The position numbers and the translations under genes are program-made. Positions 45,431 to 53,894 of a DNA stretch of 64,000 bases are shown here, one piece after another. This DNA comes from WRIS01 sp964345475 (GTDB lineage: Bacteria; Actinomycetota; Coriobacteriia; Coriobacteriales; Eggerthellaceae): contig CAYFQW010000001.1 of NCBI GenBank assembly GCA_964345475.1, positions 124,001 through 188,000 on the forward strand, given 5' to 3'. Each line of letters starts with the position of its first letter. Position 1 is the first letter of the stretch. Below the pieces are notes generated by a model. The model was not told the origin of the DNA, searched no databases, and was given only the letters and a program-made list of their open reading frames with translations.

Positions 45431-45958
45431 ATGGAATTTAAAGAGCTTATTAAAGAACGCTATTCTTGCCGAAAATTCAAAGATACCCCCCTCGAGCAAG
45501 AAACTATCGACGCCATCCTTCGGGCAAGCAATCACGCTCCGACAGGAAAGAATAATCAATCGCAGCGCATTCTTGTAGTCCGAAGCGAAGAGGCTCGATC
45601 TCTGATGAAAGAGTGCACTCCCTGTTCTTTCGACGCACCTGTCATTCTCCTTATGTGCTATGACACGGACGCACAAGCCCATAACGATTGGGAGGAAGGA
45701 AATGGAAAGGGCTGTGGGCATGATGATGCAGCAATAGTTATGACACATCTGATGCTTGCCTGTTACGATGAGGGTCTTGGGTGTACGTGGGTAGCGTATC
45801 GCAACGAAGAAAGGCTTCGGGAGGTTTATAACATCCCCGATACTTATCAAATTCTGGGGCTTTTACCACTAGGATACCCAGCCGACGATGCCAAGAAAAG
45901 CGATCGTCATTTCGTTAGGAAAGAGCTTTCAGAAACAGTCTGCTACGACTCATTCTAA
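45431..45958 (+). CDS. Nitroreductase-family protein
   Basis: 175 residues from the third ATG-type codon (45431), spaced properly from AAAGG. ERYSCRKFKDTPLEQETIDAILRASNHAPTGKNNQSQRI is the FMN-binding N-terminal block; HDDAAIVMTHLMLACYDEGLGCTWV and LLPLGYPADD complete the fold. Such enzymes use NAD(P)H to reduce nitroaromatics, quinones or flavins; the physiological substrate is unknown. It stands alone between two divergent units. Confidence 0.9.
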   Translation: MEFKELIKERYSCRKFKDTPLEQETIDAILRASNHAPTGKNNQSQRILVVRSEEARSLMKECTPCSFDAPVILLMCYDTDAQAHNDWEEGNGKGCGHDDAAIVMTHLMLACYDEGLGCTWVAYRNEERLREVYNIPDTYQILGLLPLGYPADDAKKSDRHFVRKELSETVCYDSF

Positions 45959-45991
45959 GTGTCGAGCTCTCAGGTGTAGAAACGTAAAGAT

Positions 45992-46027
45992 CAGAGGGAC
46001 GTCCTGCCCTTGCGTGGCGTCCCTCTG
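45992..46027. terminator. Convergent hairpin between nitroreductase and polyprenyl synthase genes
   Basis: A 10-bp perfect stem (CAGAGGGACG/CGTCCCTCTG) with a 16-base loop lies between the two convergent stop codons. No T run follows on either strand, so it may stop transcription only partly or protect 3' ends. Confidence 0.55.
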
Positions 46028-46090
46028 TGTGCTTCAAAAAGCAGGTTATAGAACAAGAAGATATTCGAAAGGCTGTACTAGATAACCAAC

Positions 46091-47149
46091 TTATTTCAGC
46101 CGGCTCACAAACCAGTCAGCCATTGACACCAAAAGATCCCGAGCATCTGACGGCTCCACCATGTCAACAAGGCGGTTCTTGGCTATACTTGTCAGGTTTT
46201 CCGCGTACGTACGCACATACTCAAGACTTCCTGCCTCGTCCATAATCTGCACAGCCTCTGCCAACACGGCTTGATCTTTTTCTTTCGAAGACAATATCTC
46301 TATCAATCGTTTGCGTTTATCTTCACCGAGGTTTTGCAATGCATGAACAACCACCAAGGTTCTTTTTCCCTCAGTAATATCGTTGCGGAAATCCTTTTGA
46401 GTGCTCTCTTCAGAGCCTATGAGATTAAGGAGATCGTCCTGAATCTGGAACGCAAGACCCGTATCAAGCCCGTAATTGCGCAAAGCTTCGATCTCGCTCT
46501 CGCTACCGCCACCTACAAGAGCCCCGATAGCAAGGGGGACGGCTCCAGAATAATGAGCAGTTTTATGAGTGGCCATAGCTAGGTAATCTTCTACCGTAAT
46601 ATCGTAACGGCCATCCCGAGCCCAACCTATATCAAGGCCTTGCCCTTCGATGGTATGCTGCGTCATTTTAACGAGTTCACCCATAACACGAAGTTTGAGA
46701 GAATCGTCGAGCAGGGGATCCCCCATAACACAGCTGTTCACCAAAGAGAGCGCAAAGTCGCCTGCATTGATGGCAAGACCTACCCCTTCGGTCAAATGGA
46801 GGCAAGGAACACCGCGACGCAGCTCTGCCTCATCTGCAATATCGTCATGGATAAGGGCTGCTGTATGGAAGTGTTCAATAGCGGCAGCAGAAGAAACCGC
46901 ACGCTCCATATCTCCCCCTACAGCAAGGCAGGCAGCGAAGCAAATGAGGGGACGATGTCTTTTCCCGCCGTTTTTGCTATATACGCGCAAAGGCTCATAC
47001 AAGTAGGCATTCATATCAGAATGCGTGCCTTCAGGTATATACGTATTGAGGAGATCGCCAACCTGGTCAGCATATGAGGCTAAGTATTCTTCGAAAGTCT
47101 TGGTTGGTAGATCAATAGTTGAAATGATATCACTGATAGTTTCACTCAT
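46091..47149 (-). CDS. Polyprenyl diphosphate synthase (trans-isoprenyl type)
   Basis: 352 residues. GGKRHRPLICF binds the substrate, the first Asp-rich motif is LIHDDIADEAELRRG (DDxxD), the second is FQIQDDLLNLIG (DDxxN). It condenses IPP with allylic diphosphates; chain length (geranyl, farnesyl or longer) cannot be set from sequence alone. It would use the precursors made through Dxr and IspG. ATG at 47149, upstream of the tRNA-Leu gene on the same strand. Confidence 0.92.
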   Translation of the reverse strand: MSETISDIISTIDLPTKTFEEYLASYADQVGDLLNTYIPEGTHSDMNAYLYEPLRVYSKNGGKRHRPLICFAACLAVGGDMERAVSSAAAIEHFHTAALIHDDIADEAELRRGVPCLHLTEGVGLAINAGDFALSLVNSCVMGDPLLDDSLKLRVMGELVKMTQHTIEGQGLDIGWARDGRYDITVEDYLAMATHKTAHYSGAVPLAIGALVGGGSESEIEALRNYGLDTGLAFQIQDDLLNLIGSEESTQKDFRNDITEGKRTLVVVHALQNLGEDKRKRLIEILSSKEKDQAVLAEAVQIMDEAGSLEYVRTYAENLTSIAKNRLVDMVEPSDARDLLVSMADWFVSRLK

Positions 47150-47272
47150 GATGTATTCTGTTGCCCTAGTCTTTTTCTATGCTTATTACGTCTATTCCGT
47201 GCATGCTGAACCCCTGTAAGAGAAATTCTTGCCAGCTTCTTATTTGGGTATTGTTCGATTTTTCATACGAGA

Positions 47273-47357
47273 TGGTAGGAGCGGGGGGACTCGAACCCCC
47301 AAGCCCGAAGGCGGCGGATTTTAAGTCCGCTGCGTATGCCAATTCCGCCACGCTCCC
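47273..47357 (-). tRNA. tRNA-Leu (anticodon UAA)
   Basis: 85 nt including an encoded CCA (47273-47275). The acceptor arm GGGAGCG pairs with CGCTCCT (one G-U). The anticodon stem GCGGA/TCCGC encloses the loop CTTAAAA, anticodon TAA at 47321-47323. A long variable arm (GCCTTCGGGC) and the T arm GGGGG-TTCGAGT-CCCCC follow, as expected of class II tRNA-Leu. Confidence 0.98.
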
Positions 47358-47430
47358 TCTTGTCTGTAACAAACAACGATTCGTAAAGAACCTGCAATAT
47401 GATATCAAAGAATGCACTAAAAAGAACTCT

Positions 47431-48372
47431 TTATTTTGTTATTGCATCCAAAATTATCCCTTGTAGGATATCCGATTCGCTTACAGTAAAGGAGGGTTCC
47501 CCACTTAAATCCATGACTACCCCAAGAATGAGAAGGCCCGCAACAATAACCGGCGCGCGTTCCGGCTCAAGGCCTACCACTTGTTTCCGTTGCTCAAGCG
47601 TAAGTTCACTCAGTCTTTTGAAGACGGCGTCCAGTGTTTCCCGCGAGACCAGGCTTCGATGAACTCGGGTGCTGTCATATACCTCCATTGCCTCGTCCAC
47701 ACTCACGAGACTTGTTGCCGTTCCCGCTACCGCAACCATCCTATCTACCTGGAATGTGCGGCTTGTAAGCTCTTCGAAGAATGAAGCTATCCCTGCGTGA
47801 ATCCAAGCGCGAGCTGCTTCAAGTTCAGAAGAGTTCGGAGGATCCGATCTAAAAAACCGGTCGCTTACTCTTCTGCATCCAACATTAATAGATCTGCTGA
47901 GACAGAACTTTCCGCCAACCGAAGCTGCCGTGCACTCCGTTGAACCTCCTCCTACGTCGACAAGGAGCAAATTCTCTCCAGGGAAGTCTAAAGAGGTGCC
48001 CTTGAAAGAAAGGGCCGCCTCTTGTTCTCCGGATAGCACGACCGGCTTAACACCCTTTTGAGCAAGCAAAGCCAATAATTCACTTGAGTTTTGCGCGTCT
48101 CGTGTTGCGGAAGTCGCAACAGCGCGCACCTCAATGGTCTTTTTGCCGCCTTCTTTATAAGAATCGATGCGCTCTAAAAAACAGTCAATCTGGGAAGAAA
48201 CACGCTGCATGGCGTCTGGCTTCAGGAGGCCCCTTGCATCCACTCCTTCTCCGAGGTTTGTTATTGCATGTCTTCTCTCGAGCTCATACAAACCATTTTC
48301 GTCAGCATCGGCAATAAGCAAACGACAGGTCATAGTACCTATATCGATAGCAGCATAGCGTTTACGAGTCAC
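47431..48372 (-). CDS. Ppx/GppA-family exopolyphosphatase/guanosine pentaphosphatase
   Basis: 313 residues of the ASKHA fold: AAIDIGTMTCRLLIAD, ATSATRDAQNSSELL, LSGEQEAALSFKG, VDVGGGSTECT and VAVAGTATSLV. Family members hydrolyse polyphosphate or pppGpp; this short form (no C-terminal HD-like domain) resembles actinobacterial Ppx1/Ppx2. The start is GTG with GAGGGG nine bases upstream, and that site lies inside a hairpin (separate entry). It follows the DivIC-like gene on the same strand, the usual actinobacterial order. Confidence 0.92.
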   Translation of the reverse strand: MTRKRYAAIDIGTMTCRLLIADADENGLYELERRHAITNLGEGVDARGLLKPDAMQRVSSQIDCFLERIDSYKEGGKKTIEVRAVATSATRDAQNSSELLALLAQKGVKPVVLSGEQEAALSFKGTSLDFPGENLLLVDVGGGSTECTAASVGGKFCLSRSINVGCRRVSDRFFRSDPPNSSELEAARAWIHAGIASFFEELTSRTFQVDRMVAVAGTATSLVSVDEAMEVYDSTRVHRSLVSRETLDAVFKRLSELTLEQRKQVVGLEPERAPVIVAGLLILGVVMDLSGEPSFTVSESDILQGIILDAITK

Positions 48373-48381
48373 ACGTTTTTC

Positions 48382-48412
48382 CCCTCATGTCTGGAGACCA
48401 GTAATGAGGGGC
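48382..48412 (-). promoter_or_regulatory. Hairpin covering the ribosome-binding site of the ppx/gppA gene
   Basis: CCCCTCAT (minus strand 48412-48405) can pair perfectly with ATGAGGGG (48389-48382), which contains the Shine-Dalgarno sequence for the GTG at 48372. The loop is 15 bases. It would hide the site and limit translation. It might instead be an inefficient terminator for the upstream gene, since AAAAA rather than a T run follows. Confidence 0.5.
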
Positions 48413-48477
48413 TAAGGCGCCATTTCTGCAATAAGTCTTATGCAGTATGAGACGAGCTTGATAGGGTAGGCATTCCA

Positions 48478-49470
48478 TCAAGCCTCGGAACCTCCCTCTT
48501 CATGTGAATATCCGAATAACTTGTCAAGAACGGGCGTATACCAAGAGCCTTCGGCCTTCACACTCCCGCTCGGTATGCTTTTTGCATAGTTCACTTCGGG
48601 CTCCTTGATGTCAAGCCCTTGTACCCGAATCGACTGCTCTCCCTCTTTTACCCAGCCATACTCTTCTCGAAGCTTGTCTTCAATGCCCTCAGGGTCCGAG
48701 AGTTTCTCTATCTCGGCGCGTATTTCATCATTGCGCTGCTCCACCACAAGATATTCGGCTTGCACTTGTTCGTAGTCTCTTAGGGCTAGGTAGTACTGCT
48801 GTGCAACGGGATATAAAAAAACAAGAGAAAGAGCCAGGCCTGCAGCCAAAGCAAAGCCTGTTAAGGTTCTTGGAGACCTCTTTGCGCTGGGTAGAGCTTG
48901 AAATGCCGCCTTAGGGCTTTTTCCCCGAGAGGAAGAGCCCTGCATCTTGCTCGCTTTTTTATGACTCCTGCCCATTTCCCCCTTATAAACAGCAGCACGG
49001 GAGGAGCTATCCTCAGCAGGTTGCGAAGCATTCCCAAACTGTTTCGAATAGCTTCTTTCGGCTTTCCTCTTCGAGCTTTTAGATCTTACCTGGGAACGCC
49101 GTGAAAGGCTGCCTGGATTTGCTCGCCCATCGGACTTTGTCGAGTCTGGGGTCCTATTCGTTTTTGGCTTTTTCGACCTTGAATCTGATTGAACCGATCT
49201 TCTTGTGGAGGCTGACCCGTCTGGCCCTCTTCCTTCAGGTCCGGAAACCGATTTCGCGTCCGCAATGAAGTATGTTCTGCTCCTTACAGATGGACGCTTC
49301 GACTCTTCAGAACGTGAGCGTGCACTGGCCTTCGGTGCCGGGGTTCTCGAAACATGTTTCGATGCAGTGGGGTTTTGTGTGCTTGTTCTCGAATTGCCTG
49401 AAGACAAACGACTGCGATCTGCCTGCTTTTTCGCATCGTCAAATGAAAGAATATTTCCTTTTGATGTCAT
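48478..49470 (-). CDS. DivIC/FtsB-type septum formation protein with long basic N-terminal tail
   Basis: 330 residues from ATG 49470 with AGAGGGG upstream. Residues 1-200 are low-complexity, Ser/Arg/Lys-rich and probably disordered. One membrane segment (about 205-225, LTGFALAAGLALSLVFLYPVA) is followed by a coiled coil (RDYEQVQAEYLVVEQRNDEIRAEIEKLSDPEGIEDKLREEYGWVKEGE), the hallmark of DivIC/FtsB, which joins FtsL and FtsQ in the divisome. FtsB proteins are usually about 100 residues; the extra cytoplasmic tail is typical of some actinobacteria. Gene order with ppx/gppA supports the call. Confidence 0.85.
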   Translation of the reverse strand: MTSKGNILSFDDAKKQADRSRLSSGNSRTSTQNPTASKHVSRTPAPKASARSRSEESKRPSVRSRTYFIADAKSVSGPEGRGPDGSASTRRSVQSDSRSKKPKTNRTPDSTKSDGRANPGSLSRRSQVRSKSSKRKAERSYSKQFGNASQPAEDSSSRAAVYKGEMGRSHKKASKMQGSSSRGKSPKAAFQALPSAKRSPRTLTGFALAAGLALSLVFLYPVAQQYYLALRDYEQVQAEYLVVEQRNDEIRAEIEKLSDPEGIEDKLREEYGWVKEGEQSIRVQGLDIKEPEVNYAKSIPSGSVKAEGSWYTPVLDKLFGYSHEEGGSEA

Positions 49471-49578
49471 TGCCCGTACCCCTCTTAGCATCTTTGTTCG
49501 ATTGTGTTGTAGTTAATGCTAGAAGCTATGGTCAGGATACCACATTTTTAACGGCTAACTCTACATCAATCCAAAGAC

Positions 49579-50001
49579 TTACTCAGAGTCTTTATTGTAA
49601 ATGGGGCAACCAGGGTGGCACCGCTCAATCCTTTTGATATAGGCTACCCACTTCTTAAAGGAGGCGTCGCTTATGGCATGCTCCATGATGCAGGCTTCTT
49701 TATCGGCAACCTCTTCCGGAATGCCTACTTCTTTTGTAAGGAACTGGTATAGGAGTCTATGGCGCTTCAGAACGGCCATACCTGTTTCGTAGCCCTTTTC
49801 TGTCAAAGTAATATCCCCATAATAGGGCTGATCGAGAAAGCTCATTTCTTTTAATGCGGTAACAGCTTTATTGACCGAAGCTTTGGAGACACCAAGGTTC
49901 GTAGCCACATCTACGGAACGAATAGGGTTTTCCGGAGTACCCCCTAATTCCACGATTGCTTCAAGGTAATCCTCATGCGATTTCGATATTTTCACATTCA
50001 T
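49579..50001 (-). CDS. DtxR/MntR-family metal-dependent transcriptional regulator
   Basis: 140 residues from ATG 50001, preceded by AAAAGGAGG. The winged helix (SHEDYLEAIVELGG, IRSVDVATNLGVSKASVNKAVTALKEMSFL) and the metal/dimerisation domain (GMAVLKRHRLLYQFL, CIMEHAISDASF, with Glu, Cys and His ligand positions) are seen. The SH3-like third domain is absent, as in MntR or short DtxR proteins. It lies beside the feo cluster and is the likely iron- or manganese-sensing regulator of the sites at 50221 and 53895. A weak promoter (TTGGTT-17-TACAAT on the minus strand) lies just upstream. Confidence 0.9.
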   Translation of the reverse strand: MNVKISKSHEDYLEAIVELGGTPENPIRSVDVATNLGVSKASVNKAVTALKEMSFLDQPYYGDITLTEKGYETGMAVLKRHRLLYQFLTKEVGIPEEVADKEACIMEHAISDASFKKWVAYIKRIERCHPGCPIYNKDSE

Positions 50002-50092
50002 TAGGCCTCCTTTTCTCAAGCACATTGTACTACATACCGAAGTGTCAACCAAAATAGGGACTTAGTGTTTATGCGGAGGTTTTAAGAGAGGA

Positions 50093-50159
50093 GAGCGACG
50101 GGAGGGGGGATCCCGCCGCTCAATTGCAATAGGCAGCCAGACGAGTGAGCTCCTATTGC
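50093..50159. other. Two consecutive stem-loops upstream of the DtxR-type gene
   Basis: Stem 1: 50093-50103 with 50111-50121, 11 pairs with one mismatch and a G-rich loop. Stem 2: GCAATAGG (50126-50133) with CCTATTGC (50152-50159). Neither has a T run. They may end feo transcription or fold in a leader. The 294-bp gap 50002-50295 holds these, the dtxR promoter and the operator at 50221, and no convincing gene. Confidence 0.5.
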
Positions 50160-50220
50160 CCAGTTAAGCAAGTTAGTAGACAGCAAGTAAAGTTCATTTC
50201 TTATTTCCTTGCCTTGCCGT

Positions 50221-50242
50221 ATAGTTAGTATAAGCTAACTAT
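50221..50242. promoter_or_regulatory. Perfect inverted repeat, candidate metal-regulator operator
   Basis: ATAGTTAG-N6-CTAACTAT is a perfect 8-bp inverted repeat. The spacer TATAAG can serve as a rightward -10, with TTGCCT 14 bases before it, so the match to a promoter is imperfect. TGGAGGA follows at 50245-50252 but no ATG. The half-site AGTTA/TAAC with the same spacing recurs upstream of the feoA genes at 53895, so both are likely bound by the same regulator. Confidence 0.55.
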
Positions 50243-50295
50243 CTTTGGAGGACAACAGAAGTTTCGTGTGGCTTACAATTTCTCCACAGTCTGTC

Positions 50296-50502
50296 TCAAG
50301 ACTTCATATCCTCTTCTATTTTTTCAAGCATTTTGCTTGCAGAGCTGCAGCCCGAGCATCCTCCCTTTTTTGAAGAAAACTCGCAGCTGTCTTTATGGTC
50401 GCAAAGTCCTTTGTTTCGTAGACGGCGTATTGCCAATACCACTAAGGCCACAAGTAAGAGACCAAGAACTACGGTTGCCGGAGTTATCTGCATTTCAAGC
50501 AC
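50296..50502 (-). CDS. FeoB-associated cysteine-rich membrane protein
   Basis: About 68 residues. One membrane segment (ATVVLGLLLVALVVLAIRRL) is followed by a Cys-rich cytoplasmic tail, CDHKDSCEFSSKKGGCSGCSS. This is the layout of the small FeoB-associated family found next to feoB, presumed to assist ferrous iron transport. The start is uncertain: GTG at 50502 has AAGG at the right spacing, a GTG at 50511 and an ATG at 50493 are alternatives. It follows feoB by about 65 bases. Confidence 0.8.
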   Translation of the reverse strand: MLEMQITPATVVLGLLLVALVVLAIRRLRNKGLCDHKDSCEFSSKKGGCSGCSSASKMLEKIEEDMKS

Positions 50503-50567
50503 TGCACTCACCTTCCTTCCTATACACCCTCTGCGTCACGCATGCCCACAAGTAAGCACGCGGGGTC

Positions 50568-53072
50568 TTACTTGTCATGAGCGTCCTCTTCATCAAGATC
50601 GTACTTTGGCATTGGCCGAAATAGCTGAAACAGCATTGCCGCCAGAAGAACGATGGCGATGACGGTCCATACATTGAACTGAAGCTCGCCCATAATGAGA
50701 CCTGCAAATTGATAGATTATCAAACTTATGACCCAGGCGAATATCGTCATATACCCGATGGCAAACCAGGTCCACTTCGCACTCTCCATTTGACGCCTGA
50801 TGGCACCGATGGCTGCAAAGCAGGGAGCACACAAGAGATTGAAGGCACAAAACGCCATGATTGCCGGTGTGGAATTCCCGAACATTGTGCCAAACGAAGC
50901 CCATAGGCTTAGATCTGTTTCAGCCACGTCTTCGCCCAAAGCAAAGAGGATACCTAAGGTTGCAACGACATTTTCCTTAGCCACCAATCCTGTGATGGTT
51001 GCAACGGCAGCATCCCAAGACCCAAAGCCAAGGGGCACGAACAGCCAGGCCAAAGCTTTCCCAAGTACCGCCATAAGGCTGTAGTCGATATATCCTTGCA
51101 TATCAGGATCGAGAAGCCCGAAGGACCCCTGATAAAATCCGAAATTTAGAAGGAACCAGATGATAATCGCGCTGATGAAGATGATCGTACCAGCCTTCAC
51201 GATAAAGCTCTTGACGCGCTCCCAGGTTCCTAAAAGCACATTTTTTAAGGCAGGGAGACGGTAGTTGGGCAGCTCCATAATGAACGGAGTGGCTCTTCCT
51301 GCGAACATCTTCGTCTTTTTAAGCATGATACCTGACACGATGATTGCGAACACACCCAAGAAGTAGAACATGGGAGCAACCCACCAGGTGGAAGCCGCAT
51401 CTCCCCCAGCTATCGCCCCAAATACGAGTGCGATAATGGGCAGCTTCGCACCGCAAGGAATCATCGTTGTTGTCATGATAGTCATGCGGCGATCTTTTTC
51501 GTTCTCGATAGTCTTCGTCGCCATTACACCCGGCACACCACAGCCAGAGGAAATAAGCATCGGGATAAAACTTTTCCCTGAAAGTCCGAACTTACGGAAT
51601 ATATGGTCCATGATGAAAGCAACACGCGCCATATACCCACAGCCTTCGAGAAAGGTAAGCAGGAGGAAAAGCACGATCATTTGAGGAACGAAGCCCAGCA
51701 CTGCGCCGACACCAGCTATGGCACCATCAATGATGAGGCTCTGAAGCCAAGCTGCAGTACCGATGCTTTCTAGCCATGACCCTAAGTATACGGGGATGCC
51801 ATCGATCCAAAGTCCAAAATCGGAAGGTTCGGGTTCGCTCATTTCAAGGGCCTGCTTAAACTCAGCGCCCGTAATCGTCTCAAGCCCGTCTTCCCCGTCC
51901 AAACTTCCCGTCACACCGAGCGAGTCGGCTTCTTTGATGAAGCTTGCGATAGCTTCCTCGTTGTCCGCACTCAGCTCTTCAGCCCCAAGCGCTTCTTCAA
52001 TGGCCGAAGTATCAAGACCCTCTTTTTCAGCTGCCAAAAGATAGACATCAATCTGGTCCTGATAGCCTTCCCAGTCCTCGAGGGCCTGTTCGTATCCAGC
52101 TCCGCCACTATAGAGCCAGCCGTCGCCAAACAGTCCGTCATTCGCCCAGTCTGTAGCAATCGTGCCCACCGTAGAGACCGCTATGAAATATACAAATGTC
52201 ATGATGGCTATAAAAATCGGCAAACCAAGTATTCTATTAGTCACCACCCTATCAATCTTCTGGGTCAGGTTCATACCCTTCGTTGAGCGTTTAACGGCGT
52301 CATCAACTATGTGGGATATCGCGTCGTAGCGTTCACCTGTAATGATACTTTCCGCATCATCATCTTCTACCGTCTCAGCAGTATTGCGAACCTCCTCGAT
52401 GCTTGCAATTTCGGCCTCGCTCAGATTGAGATCGTCGAAGGACTTTTCTTCTCCTTCGAAAAGTTTTACTGAATACCATCGCCTAAGGTGAGAAGGCACC
52501 TTATCAGAGATGATTGCGTCTATTTCCGTAAGCCACTCTTCAGTCCGCGCGTCGAACTTGTAGCCGGGCTCAGCGTGCTTCTTTTCTTTGGCGACCCTTT
52601 TCGCTGCATCGACAAGCTCTTCAAGACCAGTTTTTCGAAGGGCCGAGGTTGCTATTACAGGACATCCAAGTTGTTTTGACAGTTTGTCAAAATCAATCTT
52701 ATCTCCGTTTTTCTCAATAAGGTCGGTCATATTCAGAGCGACTACAATCGGTATACCCAATTCAGCTATTTGTGTAGCCAGATACAAGTTACGCTCAAGG
52801 TTTGTTGCGTCTACGATATCGATTACTGCATCGGGCTCTCCACTCATAAGGTAGTCGCGTGTCACAATTTCTTCGGGGGAATATGGCGAGAGCGAATAAA
52901 CGCCTGGCAGATCGACAAAAAGCACGTCTTTGTCGTTCGTATATCGGCCTTCCTTCTTCTCAACAGTCACTCCGGGCCAGTTGCCTACATATTGAGTAGA
53001 CCCCGTAAGGCCGTTGAACATTGTTGTCTTGCCGCTATTGGGATTGCCCGCAAGCGCTATACGTATTCCCAT
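50568..53072 (-). CDS. feoB: Ferrous iron transporter FeoB
   Basis: 834 residues from ATG 53072 with AAAGG upstream. G domain: GNPNSGKTT (G1), GVTVEKKEG (G2), DLPG (G3), NMTD (G4), SALRKTG (G5), then a helical guanine-dissociation region and a membrane core (GVGAVLGFVPQMIVLFLLLTFLEGCGYMARVAFIMD, SSGCGVPGVMATKT). It imports Fe(II). An acidic, soluble-looking stretch of about 110 residues (about 310-425) is inserted between the first and second membrane segments, outside the membrane by topology. It follows two feoA genes. Confidence 0.96.
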   Translation of the reverse strand: MGIRIALAGNPNSGKTTMFNGLTGSTQYVGNWPGVTVEKKEGRYTNDKDVLFVDLPGVYSLSPYSPEEIVTRDYLMSGEPDAVIDIVDATNLERNLYLATQIAELGIPIVVALNMTDLIEKNGDKIDFDKLSKQLGCPVIATSALRKTGLEELVDAAKRVAKEKKHAEPGYKFDARTEEWLTEIDAIISDKVPSHLRRWYSVKLFEGEEKSFDDLNLSEAEIASIEEVRNTAETVEDDDAESIITGERYDAISHIVDDAVKRSTKGMNLTQKIDRVVTNRILGLPIFIAIMTFVYFIAVSTVGTIATDWANDGLFGDGWLYSGGAGYEQALEDWEGYQDQIDVYLLAAEKEGLDTSAIEEALGAEELSADNEEAIASFIKEADSLGVTGSLDGEDGLETITGAEFKQALEMSEPEPSDFGLWIDGIPVYLGSWLESIGTAAWLQSLIIDGAIAGVGAVLGFVPQMIVLFLLLTFLEGCGYMARVAFIMDHIFRKFGLSGKSFIPMLISSGCGVPGVMATKTIENEKDRRMTIMTTTMIPCGAKLPIIALVFGAIAGGDAASTWWVAPMFYFLGVFAIIVSGIMLKKTKMFAGRATPFIMELPNYRLPALKNVLLGTWERVKSFIVKAGTIIFISAIIIWFLLNFGFYQGSFGLLDPDMQGYIDYSLMAVLGKALAWLFVPLGFGSWDAAVATITGLVAKENVVATLGILFALGEDVAETDLSLWASFGTMFGNSTPAIMAFCAFNLLCAPCFAAIGAIRRQMESAKWTWFAIGYMTIFAWVISLIIYQFAGLIMGELQFNVWTVIAIVLLAAMLFQLFRPMPKYDLDEEDAHDK

Positions 53073-53176
53073 CGTCTGCCTTTCTTTGCTTGATCTTTCG
53101 CGCAAGAATCTCTTTGATGCCTCATCGTGTTCATTGGTTAAGATGTAGTCGAGTAATCCTTGGCTAACTTAGTAGT

Positions 53177-53197
53177 AAAAAAAACGGTCTTTCGACC
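53177..53197 (-). terminator. Weak intrinsic terminator between feoA and feoB
   Basis: On the minus strand GGTC-GAAA-GACC is followed by G and eight T's. The stem has only four pairs but a stable GNRA loop, so partial termination could make more FeoA than FeoB. Confidence 0.5.
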
Positions 53198-53224
53198 TTA
53201 GACTTCAGCTTTTTTTCATGAGCG

Positions 53225-53464
53225 TCAATGTACAAGTACGTTTTCCGCTTCATCCTTTCTCAGTGAAAGCTCGTATCCACGAACGGTCACCTCGATAGGA
53301 TCTCCTAAGGGAGCCACTTTGCGGACATACACCTCTACGCCCTTCGTGATGCCCATATCCATGATATGACGCTTCACCGGGCCTCCTCCGACTAGCTTAC
53401 GGACAATGGCCGTCTCGCCGATCTTCACGTCACGTAAAGTTTTTTCTTGCATCTGCTCAACCAC
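53225..53464 (-). CDS. feoA: FeoA-domain protein (second copy)
   Basis: 79 residues of the SH3-like FeoA fold (LRDVKIGETAIVRKLVGGGPVKRHIMDMGITKGVEVYVRKVAPLGDPIEVTVRGYELSLRKDEAENVLV). FeoA is a small cytoplasmic partner of FeoB. GTG start at 53464 with AAGG seven bases upstream; an ATG four codons later is possible. It lies between the other feoA and feoB. Confidence 0.92.
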   Translation of the reverse strand: MVEQMQEKTLRDVKIGETAIVRKLVGGGPVKRHIMDMGITKGVEVYVRKVAPLGDPIEVTVRGYELSLRKDEAENVLVH

Positions 53465-53550
53465 CTACAAACCTTTCTTAATACATCGTTTTCAACAGGG
53501 GAACTGATGAGAACCTGCTGACATTTGAGCAGCCAGGCTCTCAAACTCTA

Positions 53551-53832
53551 CTATTTCGTAATAATCTTTGCCGCTGTTTGACGATTTAAGCCAACCTGAG
53601 CACCCTTAACCTCGACGATAAGATTCCCGCGGTTCTCGCAAACGACTTTGACTTCGCTACCTTCTACAAATCCGAGGGTCTCTAAATGACGATGCAGCTC
53701 GTTTCCTCCGCGAATACGTGAGACGCGTGCGGTTTCGCCTGCCTTAAGAAAAGAAAGGGGTACCTGCTGCTGCATATATCCAGGCGCTTCTTGCTTAAAG
53801 CTCCTGCTTTCCTTTGCTATTACTTTGCTCAT
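53551..53832 (-). CDS. feoA: FeoA-domain protein (first copy)
   Basis: 93 residues: an N-terminal extension of about 22 residues, then the FeoA fold (VPLSFLKAGETARVSRIRGGNELHRHLETLGFVEGSEVKVVCENRGNLIVEVKGAQVGLNRQTAAKIIT). GGAG precedes the ATG. It is the promoter-proximal gene of feoA-feoA-feoB and differs clearly from the second copy, so the two are not a recent duplication. Confidence 0.92.
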   Translation of the reverse strand: MSKVIAKESRSFKQEAPGYMQQQVPLSFLKAGETARVSRIRGGNELHRHLETLGFVEGSEVKVVCENRGNLIVEVKGAQVGLNRQTAAKIITK

Positions 53833-53894
53833 GCCTGCTCCTCAGAATACAGCTTTTAATAAAACCTTTAAGACCAGCCTCTACATATATGCAG

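Noticed and set aside
47166..47466. Frames overlapping the tRNA-Leu gene on both strands
   Set aside because: They are shadows of the tRNA; no ribosome sites or domains.
50268..50555. Rightward frame of 95 codons after the operator at 50221
   Set aside because: The GTG is about 15 bases from GGAGGA, the frame is antisense to the FeoB-associated gene, and the protein has no recognisable features.
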